From: an uncultured Lachnospiraceae bacterium
GTDB taxonomy: Bacteria > Bacillota_A > Clostridia > Lachnospirales > Lachnospiraceae
DNA length: 12,915 nucleotides
Direction: 5' to 3'
Assembly: GCA_902787595.1 (NCBI GenBank)
Contig: CADAHD010000044.1
Span: 1-12,915 of the forward strand
Shown: positions 1-6,412 of the stretch, piece after piece
How positions within the stretch are numbered: the first letter of the stretch is position 1
How the letters are laid out: each line of letters starts with the position of its first letter
Translations under genes and position numbers: made by a program
Notes under the pieces: model-generated
What the model was told of the DNA's origin: nothing
What the model saw: the letters and a program-made list of their open reading frames with translations, nothing else
Databases searched by the model: none

Positions 1-458
1 TGATGAGCGCGGATTCGGCGTCTGCCGCTTTTGAGTCCATAAAAGAGAAGATCGCGGCAGCAGGCGAGAAACAGGAGAGCAAGGGCAGGCTGATACTGGC
101 CACCGTTAAGGGCGATATCCATGATATAGGCAAGAACATAGTCAAGGTATTGCTGGAGAATTACGGTTTTGATGTTATCGACCTGGGGAAGGATGTTCCG
201 CCGGAGCTGATAGTCGAGACTGCAATTAAAGAGAATATAAAGCTTGTGGGCTTAAGCGCCCTGATGACAACTACCGTGCCCGCGATGGAAGAGACCATAA
301 AGCAGCTCCATGAGAAATGGCCCGAATGCAAAACCTGCGTGGGCGGCGCCGTAATGACCCCCGAATATGCAAAGATGATACAGGCAGACAGGTATTGCAA
401 GGATGCCATGGAAACGGTAAGATTTGCAGAGGAGTTCTTTGCGGGAATGCCGTCTTGA
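1..458 (+). CDS. metH: Methionine synthase-type corrinoid protein, C-terminal B12-binding end (5' truncated by window)
   Basis: This is the cobalamin-binding module that carries the methyl group between methyl-tetrahydrofolate and homocysteine. Counting from the ATG at 3, the DxHxxG signature is D38-I-H40-D-I-G43, with H40 the expected lower cobalt ligand. It is followed by the conserved GLSALMTTT and VGGAVMT loops, which pack against the corrin tail, and the domain ends 151 residues from that ATG. The ATG at 3 is probably internal. The two bases before it fit a preceding Leu or Met codon, LMSA-type sequence is typical just before this module in MetH-like proteins, and no ribosome binding site can be seen. 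The frame is open to the window edge. The pterin- and homocysteine-binding domains presumably lie upstream. Separate small corrinoid proteins of methylamine or methanol pathways share the motif, but the C-terminal part (KDAMETVRFAEEFF) resembles MetH more. The stop is 26 bases before the lipid kinase start, so the two are probably co-transcribed. Confidence 0.85.
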   Translation, partial: MSADSASAAFESIKEKIAAAGEKQESKGRLILATVKGDIHDIGKNIVKVLLENYGFDVIDLGKDVPPELIVETAIKENIKLVGLSALMTTTVPAMEETIKQLHEKWPECKTCVGGAVMTPEYAKMIQADRYCKDAMETVRFAEEFFAGMPS

Positions 459-484
459 GGACCGTACAGAAGAAAGGCGTTTAA

Positions 485-1480
485 ATGTTTTACGTGATAA
501 TCAATCCGACTGCGCGTTCCGGAAAAGGCATGCAGATATGGCAGGGCCTGAAAAAGGAAATGGATGAAAGGCAGGTAAACTACCGGTATTACTTTACCAG
601 GAAGGACCGCAGCGCAGCCGGCATAATAAAGTGTATACTGAATAAAGACCACGGCATCATCAATCTGATACTGATGGGCGGTGACGGTACGGTAAACCAG
701 ACCATAAACGGCATAGCGGCGGCGGGGCAGAAGTGCTTTGACCGTGTGCGTTTCTGCTATATTCCTGCCGGATCTGCCAGCGATCTGGCCAGGGCGCTTC
801 AGCTTCCCGACGATCCGCATAAGAGCTTAAGACGCATACTTGCGGCAGGGGATGGACAGATGTCCTGGATGAACGGCTCCGGGGCGGCAAAGGAACGCCT
901 TACGGATCTGGGACTGCTCACATATAATGAGGCGGAGAATCCTGAGTATAACGGCCGTAAGCGTTATTTCATAGTAAGCGCGGGCATAGGCTTTGATGCG
1001 GCGGTTTGCGCGGAGGTGGCAAACTCCAAAGCTAAGAAGGATTTTAACGCCATAGGACTGGGAGGGCTGGTCTATGGATTCATCTGCGTCAGAAGGCTTC
1101 TTACCGGGACCAAGGCGGATATAAGGGTCATCATGGACGGAAAGCGGATACACCCTGCCAGGGACTGCCTGTTTGTGGCGGTAATGAACCACAGGTATCA
1201 GGGAGGCGGTGTAATGTTCACGCCTGCCGCAGTAAGTGATGACGGACTGCTGGATCTTTGCTTTACGGACAGGATGAAAAGGCGCAAGATACTCCTTACC
1301 TTCCCCAAAGCCTATACGGGAGACCATGTGGGAACAAAAGGACTGGTAATAGACAGGGCGCGCGATGTGCGCATAGTTTCGTCGGAGATGCTCTGTGTCC
1401 ATACAGACGGAGAGGTGGCCACCAGAGCAAAGGATATCAGCATCAGATGCATACCCGTAAAACTGCGTCTTATGGTATAG
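485..1480 (+). CDS. Diacylglycerol/lipid kinase family protein (copy 1)
   Basis: A 331-residue protein of the DgkB/YegS lipid kinase family, which transfers phosphate from ATP to diacylglycerol or a related lipid at the inner face of the membrane. Visible motifs are the N-terminal nucleotide-binding segment INPTARSGKG (residues 6-15), the GGDGT signature (65-69), PAGSASDLAR (94-103), and a C-terminal HTDGE motif that contributes an acidic residue to the active site. The usual form of the third motif is GT/S-x-N-D, and here Ser replaces Asn. Length is normal for the family (about 300). The start at 485 follows AGAAAGG at a suitable distance. The gene sits between metH and glyA, with a second family member on the far side of glyA. 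Those neighbours belong to folate metabolism and do not indicate its lipid substrate. Family assignment is firm; substrate is inferred. Confidence 0.9.
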   Translation: MFYVIINPTARSGKGMQIWQGLKKEMDERQVNYRYYFTRKDRSAAGIIKCILNKDHGIINLILMGGDGTVNQTINGIAAAGQKCFDRVRFCYIPAGSASDLARALQLPDDPHKSLRRILAAGDGQMSWMNGSGAAKERLTDLGLLTYNEAENPEYNGRKRYFIVSAGIGFDAAVCAEVANSKAKKDFNAIGLGGLVYGFICVRRLLTGTKADIRVIMDGKRIHPARDCLFVAVMNHRYQGGGVMFTPAAVSDDGLLDLCFTDRMKRRKILLTFPKAYTGDHVGTKGLVIDRARDVRIVSSEMLCVHTDGEVATRAKDISIRCIPVKLRLMV

Positions 1481-1536
1481 CGTAATAAAGATAAATATGT
1501 TACAATTAACACAATATTTTTTAGGAGGAAAGACCA

Positions 1537-2750
1537 ATGTATTCAATCGACGAATTAAAAGCTGTTGATCCCGATATAGCTAAAGCTATAGAGGACGAGC
1601 AGGCAAGACAGAACAGCCATATCGAGCTCATCGCTTCCGAGAACTGGGTGAGCCATGCAGTAATGGCTGCAATGGGCAGTGTTCTTACAAACAAGTATGC
1701 TGAAGGATATCCCGGAAAGCGTTATTATGGCGGCTGCGACTGCGTCGACGTAGTTGAGACCCTGGCTATAGAGCGCGCAAAGGAGCTCTTCGGATGCACT
1801 TACGCTAATGTACAGCCTCATTCGGGCGCACAGGCTAATCTGGCAGTACAGTTCGCTGTATGCCAGCCCGGCGATACCATCATGGGCATGAACCTTGATC
1901 ATGGCGGACATCTGACCCACGGCAGCCCGGTATCGTGCCTTACGGCGTTAATGACGAAGGTTTTATCGATTATGACGAGCTCGAGCGCATAGCTCTTGAG
2001 TGCAAGCCCAAGATGATAATTGCAGGCGCTTCCGCTTATGCGCGTACCATCGACTTCAAGAGATTCCGCGAAGTTGCGGACAAGGTTGGCGCAGTGCTGA
2101 TGGTGGATATGGCTCATATCGCAGGTCTTGTAGCTACCGGCCTTCATCCCTCACCCATCCCTTATGCGGATGTAGTGACCACCACAACTCACAAGACCTT
2201 AAGAGGTCCCAGAGGCGGTCTTATCTTATCAAGCGAGGAGAATGCAAAGAAGTTCAAATTCAACAAGGCAGTGTTCCCCGGGATCCAGGGCGGCCCTCTT
2301 ATGCACGTGATAGCAGCAAAGGCTGTATGCTTCAAAGAGGCTCTTTCCGATGATTTCAAGACCTATTGCAAGGGCATAGTAGACAATGCTCAGGCATTGG
2401 CAAAGGGACTGCTCAGCAGAGGACTTAAGATAGTATCCGGCGGTACCGATAATCATCTGATGCTCTTAGACCTTACCTCATTTAATCTTACCGGTAAAGA
2501 GGTTGAGGCGTGGATGGATGCAGCTCACCTTACCGCTAACAAGAACACGATACCCAATGATCCCCAGAAGCCCAATGTTACCAGCGGTATCCGTCTGGGA
2601 ACACCTTCGGTTACCAGCCGCGGCATGAATACAGAGGATATGGACAGGATTGCAGAGGCTATCTCTATCATAGTTAAGGAGAAAGAGGCAGGCATTCCCG
2701 CAGCAAGGGCTATCGTGGATGAGCTTACCGCAAAGTATCCGCTTAAATAA
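1537..2750 (+). pseudogene. glyA: Serine hydroxymethyltransferase (glyA) disrupted by a ~25-base deletion and frameshift
   Basis: Serine hydroxymethyltransferase converts serine and tetrahydrofolate to glycine and methylene-tetrahydrofolate using PLP. Frame 1 gives residues 1-131 of a normal enzyme ([40 protein letters not shown]), then runs into an out-of-frame tail that stops at 1992. Frame 3 resumes from about 1932 with [14 protein letters not shown] and the PLP-lysine motif [14 protein letters not shown] (lysine codon about 2193), and continues to a normal C-terminus. In family members such as E. coli GlyA, eight residues of the type N-F-S-G-K-x-Y-N lie between HGSPV and IVPYG. They are absent here, which fits loss of 25 bases right after 1931. 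Restoring them gives about 412 residues, the usual length. The start has a strong site, TTAGGAGG, at about 1521-1528. The GTG at 1935 has no such site, so the second part is unlikely to be translated separately. It may be a true pseudogene or an assembly/sequencing error; the rest of the gene shows no decay. Confidence 0.9.
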
Positions 2751-2753
2751 GAA

Positions 2754-3647
2754 ATGGCATCATATAAAAAGCTATTATTTATCGTAAATCCCCATGCAGG
2801 GGTAAAGAAAAAGGACAGCGCATTAAGCGATATCATATTGACCTTTTCCGATCATTATTATGAGACTATCGTGTGTTTCACCAGGGAGGCGGGAGATGCC
2901 GCCAAACTGGTGAAAGAGCACGTTGATGATGATATCGACAGGGTAGTATGCATGGGCGGCGACGGGACCTTGAGCGAAGTCATAGCAGGGCTTCGCAGGT
3001 ATAAGTGGGATAAGCCTCTGGGCTATATCCCGGCCGGTTCCACCAATGATTTTGCCGCCAGCTTAAAGCTTCCTTCCGATCCGGCCGAGGCAGCCGAGCG
3101 TGTTATGAAGGGTAAGCCTCACCGGCTTGATATTGGTCTGTTTAATGACAGACAGTTTGTTTATACCGCATCATGCGGTATTTTTACAAGGGCATCCTAT
3201 GATACGCCGCAGAGGATCAAAAATGTCTTCGGGCATGCGGCATATATACTTGAGGGCATGAAGGAGCTTACACAGATACGCTCCTGGCACATGCGCATCA
3301 TGGTAGACGGGCATGTTTATGAAGATAATTATCTCTTCGTATCAGTTTGTAATACTTTCTCTCTGGGAGGGGTAATGAATCTAGAACATTCCAATGTCAG
3401 TCTGGATGATGGCATGTTTGAACTGCTCCTCATCTCCATGCCGCGCGATCTGATGCAGCTGGGAGAGATAATCCAGGCTCTTAACGAGCAGAAGTTTGAT
3501 ACGCCGCTCGTACAGTTTTTAAAAGTGGATCAGGTATCGGTATTCTGCGCGGATAAGCCGGACTGGTCATTGGACGGTGAGAAGGCGACCGGACTGGAAA
3601 CGAATAAGATAGAAGTCATTCCGGGAGGAGTGCAGATGTTTTTCTGA
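2754..3647 (+). CDS. Diacylglycerol/lipid kinase family protein (copy 2)
   Basis: A 297-residue second member of the DgkB/YegS lipid kinase family. It has IVNPHAGVKKK at residues 10-20, GGDGT at 68-72, the family-standard PAGSTNDFA at 93-101, and SLDGE near the C-terminus, so all nucleotide and catalytic motifs are present. It is clearly diverged from the copy at 485-1480 (different spacing after GGDGT and a different C-terminus), so it is not a recent duplicate. Its ATG lies only 3 bases after the glyA stop and is preceded by A/T-rich bases with no good ribosome binding site. I infer that its translation depends on ribosomes finishing glyA. Because glyA is frameshifted with a stop at 1992, this coupling would be lost if the deletion is real. 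The gene may act in phosphatidate recycling; its lipid substrate cannot be told from sequence. Confidence 0.9.
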   Translation: MASYKKLLFIVNPHAGVKKKDSALSDIILTFSDHYYETIVCFTREAGDAAKLVKEHVDDDIDRVVCMGGDGTLSEVIAGLRRYKWDKPLGYIPAGSTNDFAASLKLPSDPAEAAERVMKGKPHRLDIGLFNDRQFVYTASCGIFTRASYDTPQRIKNVFGHAAYILEGMKELTQIRSWHMRIMVDGHVYEDNYLFVSVCNTFSLGGVMNLEHSNVSLDDGMFELLLISMPRDLMQLGEIIQALNEQKFDTPLVQFLKVDQVSVFCADKPDWSLDGEKATGLETNKIEVIPGGVQMFF

Positions 3648-3694
3648 CAGAGAAATAAGCGTTTGGGGGATTTTTATTACAGGAGGGGTTACGT

Positions 3695-5290
3695 ATGAAG
3701 CTTACTTTTGTCGGGGCAGCTCATGAAGTTACAGGCAGTTGTCATTATCTGGAGGCGTGTGGAAAACACATCCTGCTGGACTGCGGAATGGAGCAGGGCG
3801 TGGATGTCTACGAAAATGTAGATATACCAATAGAAGAGGGGCTTATAGATTATGTGCTTCTCTCACACGCGCATATCGATCATTCGGGGCTTCTGCCCCT
3901 TATCTACGCCAGAGGCTTCAGGGGCCAGATCATGGCTACCGAGGCAACGGTTGATCTTTGCAGCATCATGCTGCGTGATTCAGCTCATATACAAATGCAG
4001 GAAGCAGAATGGAAGAACCGCAAGGCTCAGCGAAGCGCCGCCAATATGGTGGAGCCTTTATATACCATGGAAGATGCCATGGGAGCCATACGCAGGCTGG
4101 TTCCTTTTGATTATGACGAGATATACGAGCTCTGCGAAGGCATAAAGTTCCGCTTTACGGATGTCGGTCATCTGCTGGGCTCCGCGAGTATAGAGATATG
4201 GATCACCGAGGGAAATGAAACGCGTAAGCTGGTATTCTCCGGTGATATAGGCAATAAGAAAGGCACGCTGATCCGTGAGCCGCAGTATGTAAAGGACGCG
4301 GATTATGTCATAATGGAGTCCACTTACGGTACCAGGTATCATGATGAGAACCGTCCCGATTATGTAGGGAATCTGGCCAAACTCATTTCCGATACTTTGG
4401 GCCGCGGCGGAAATCTTGTCATACCGTCATTTGCAGTAGGACGTACTCAGGAGATACTCTATTATATCCGTGAAATAAAGGCAAAGGGCCTGGTGAGCAA
4501 TGTGCCTGATTTTCAGGTTTATGTGGACTCGCCTCTTGCTGTTGAGGCTACCGAGATATTCAAGAAGAATCAGGCTGACTGTTTCTCGGGAGAAGCACTG
4601 GAGCTTGTAAAGAGCGGGATCAATCCGCTTACCTTCCCCGGACTTCAGCTTTCCATAACCAGCGATGAATCCAAGCTCATCAATTTTGACAGTGAGCCCA
4701 AGGTGATAATTTCCGCATCGGGCATGTGCGATGCGGGTCGTATCCGTCATCACTTAAAGCATAATCTGTGGCGCGAGGAATCCACCATACTCTTTGTCGG
4801 TTATCAGGCAGTGGGAACCTTAGGCCGCATTCTTATAGACGGCGAGAAGGAAGTTAAGCTCTTTGGCGAGCCCATAGAGGTGCGTGCTACCATAGCGCAG
4901 CTTCCGGGCATGAGCGGACATGCAGACAAAGCCGGACTGATCGAATGGATACAGAAGATAGGAAATAAGCCCAGAAAAGTATTTGTGGTTCATGGTGATG
5001 AAGACAATGCCACGCTCTTTGCGCAGTGCCTTAAGGATGAGTATGGCTATGATGCGTATGCGCCTTACAGTGGGTGTTCGTTTGACCTTCTTACCGGTGA
5101 GTTTATCACTCAGACTGTCGGAATACCCAAGAAAAAGAAAGCGAAGAAGCTTTCGGATGTATTCCAGAGACTTTTGGCTGCAGGCCAGCGCCTGATCGCC
5201 GTTATCTACAAGAACGAAGGCGGCGCAAACAAAGACCTTGCCAAGTTTGCGGATCAGATCAATTCACTGTCCGATAAATGGGACAGATAG
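3695..5290 (+). CDS. Beta-CASP metallo-beta-lactamase fold RNase-like protein
   Basis: A 531-residue protein with the metallo-beta-lactamase plus beta-CASP arrangement of the CPSF73-like RNases. Metal motifs are visible: SHAHIDHSG (H58, H60, D62, H63), VGHLLGSA (H159) and FSGDIG (D184). Then come MESTYGTRYH (207-216) and the beta-CASP inserted domain with SFAVGRTQE (245-253) and VDSPLA (277-282). The late motifs SASGMCDAGRIRHHL (340-354), GMSGHAD (405-411) and VVHGDE (431-436) complete the active site. The last 50 residues after a KKKKAKK stretch form a short extension that may help bind RNA. The expected role is cytoplasmic endonucleolytic or exonucleolytic RNA processing, though no substrate is known from the sequence. 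The start at 3695 has an excellent site, AGGAGGGG, 6 bases upstream. It lies 47 bases after the lipid kinase and 13 bases before the next gene, consistent with one operon. Confidence 0.92.
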   Translation: MKLTFVGAAHEVTGSCHYLEACGKHILLDCGMEQGVDVYENVDIPIEEGLIDYVLLSHAHIDHSGLLPLIYARGFRGQIMATEATVDLCSIMLRDSAHIQMQEAEWKNRKAQRSAANMVEPLYTMEDAMGAIRRLVPFDYDEIYELCEGIKFRFTDVGHLLGSASIEIWITEGNETRKLVFSGDIGNKKGTLIREPQYVKDADYVIMESTYGTRYHDENRPDYVGNLAKLISDTLGRGGNLVIPSFAVGRTQEILYYIREIKAKGLVSNVPDFQVYVDSPLAVEATEIFKKNQADCFSGEALELVKSGINPLTFPGLQLSITSDESKLINFDSEPKVIISASGMCDAGRIRHHLKHNLWREESTILFVGYQAVGTLGRILIDGEKEVKLFGEPIEVRATIAQLPGMSGHADKAGLIEWIQKIGNKPRKVFVVHGDEDNATLFAQCLKDEYGYDAYAPYSGCSFDLLTGEFITQTVGIPKKKKAKKLSDVFQRLLAAGQRLIAVIYKNEGGANKDLAKFADQINSLSDKWDR

Positions 5291-5303
5291 GGGAATATAG
5301 TTT

Positions 5304-6338
5304 ATGAAAAATGTTACGCTTGGAAGAACGGGGATAACGGTACCCCAGAACGGCTTTGGGGCATTACCCATACAGCGTGTATCATTGGAAGAGGCGGTAG
5401 GGTTACTGCGAAATGCCTATAAGGGCGGTATGCGCTTTTTTGATACCGCACGTGCATACAGTGACAGCGAGATAAAAGTGGGCGCTTCCTTTGGCGACGG
5501 CTATGTAAAGAGGGAAGATATCATAATAGCCACAAAGACTGCGGCCAAGAAACCGGAGGATTTTTGGAAGGATCTGGAAACCTCACTCAATAATCTGAAG
5601 ACGGACTATATCGACATCTATCAGTTCCATATGATGGGTGAGTGCTGGAAGCCGGGGCAGGATAATGGCATGTACGAATGCATGCTCAAGGCTAAGGAAC
5701 AGGGTAAGATACGTCATATAAGCGGCACGGCCCACAAGCTTGGCGTGGCCAGAGAGATAGTGGAATCAGGGCTTTATGATACCCTGCAGTATCCCATAAG
5801 TTATCTTGCGGATGATAAAGAGATAGAACTGATACATCTGTGTAATGAAAAGGACGTGGGACTCATCTGCATGAAGGGGCTGGCCGGAGGACTGATCAGC
5901 AATTCAAGGGCTGCGCAGGCCTTTATATCGCAGTTTGACGGCGCCGTGCCTATCTGGGGCATACAGAGGCAGAGTGAGCTTGATGAGTGGCTTTCCTACA
6001 TGGATGATACTCCGGTGATGGATGAGGAGATATCTGCATTTATCAAAAAAGAGCAGGACGAGCTTAAGGGAGAATTCTGCCGCGGCTGTGGTTATTGTAT
6101 GCCCTGCACTATGGGCATACAGATCAACCAGTGCAACCGCATGAGCCTTATGCTGCGCCGTGCGCCTTCGCAGGGCTGGCTTTCCGAATACTGGCAGGCC
6201 GAGATGCAGAAGGCAGAGAAGTGCATAAGCTGCGGAGCCTGCCTTCCCAAATGTCCTTATGGTCTTAATATCCCCAGGCTTTTAAAGAAGAATATTGAGG
6301 ATTACCGTGAGGTATTAGCCGGAAACAGAACAGTTTAA
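5304..6338 (+). CDS. Aldo/keto reductase with C-terminal iron-sulfur domain
   Basis: A 344-residue protein with an aldo/keto reductase TIM barrel followed by a ferredoxin-like tail. The catalytic tetrad can be read as D47, Y52 (FFDTARAYSDSE), K78 (IATKTAAK) and H109 (YQFHMM). The tail carries a first Cys set at C259, C262, C265, C268 and C277, and a second at C307, C310, C313 and C317 ending in CPYGL, consistent with one or two [4Fe-4S] clusters. This domain order is common in anaerobes and suggests that electrons pass between the barrel site and a ferredoxin-type partner, but the physiological substrate is unknown. The start at 5304 is preceded by GATAGGGGAA, partly overlapping the end of the RNase-like gene 13 bases upstream. 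It appears to be the last gene of the left-hand gene run, since a separate promoter follows. Confidence 0.92.
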   Translation: MKNVTLGRTGITVPQNGFGALPIQRVSLEEAVGLLRNAYKGGMRFFDTARAYSDSEIKVGASFGDGYVKREDIIIATKTAAKKPEDFWKDLETSLNNLKTDYIDIYQFHMMGECWKPGQDNGMYECMLKAKEQGKIRHISGTAHKLGVAREIVESGLYDTLQYPISYLADDKEIELIHLCNEKDVGLICMKGLAGGLISNSRAAQAFISQFDGAVPIWGIQRQSELDEWLSYMDDTPVMDEEISAFIKKEQDELKGEFCRGCGYCMPCTMGIQINQCNRMSLMLRRAPSQGWLSEYWQAEMQKAEKCISCGACLPKCPYGLNIPRLLKKNIEDYREVLAGNRTV

Positions 6339-6360
6339 GCTTTTATTACAAAACTGTAAT

Positions 6361-6390
6361 TTGATTAAGAAATAAAGGATATGCTATACT
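6361..6390 (+). promoter_or_regulatory. Sigma-70-type promoter with extended -10 for the FtsX-type permease
   Basis: TTGATT (6361-6366) and TATACT (6385-6390) are separated by 18 bases, and TG at 6382-6383 makes an extended -10. Transcription would begin near 6397, leaving an untranslated leader of about 16 bases that holds the ribosome binding site AGGAGAG (from 6401). This suggests that the permease is expressed separately from the genes to its left. Confidence 0.65.
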
Positions 6391-6412
6391 TTCCGCATAG
6401 AGGAGAGTTGGC

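Noticed and set aside
161..820. 219-residue minus-strand open frame
   Set aside because: It is antisense to the metH end and the first lipid kinase, both with clear family motifs, and shows no recognisable domain.
1478..1506. Possible promoter before glyA with TACAAT at 1501-1506
   Set aside because: The -10 is fair, but no acceptable -35 lies at the right distance, so I did not list it.
1935..1992. Programmed frameshift in glyA
   Set aside because: A frameshift alone would not explain the eight missing conserved residues, and no slippery run or stimulatory hairpin is evident at the junction.
6330..6357. Inverted repeat ACAGTTT/AAACTGT after the aldo/keto reductase stop
   Set aside because: Only 7 A/T-rich base pairs around a 14-base loop and no T-tract, so it is too weak for a terminator. 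It may be chance or a weak operator.
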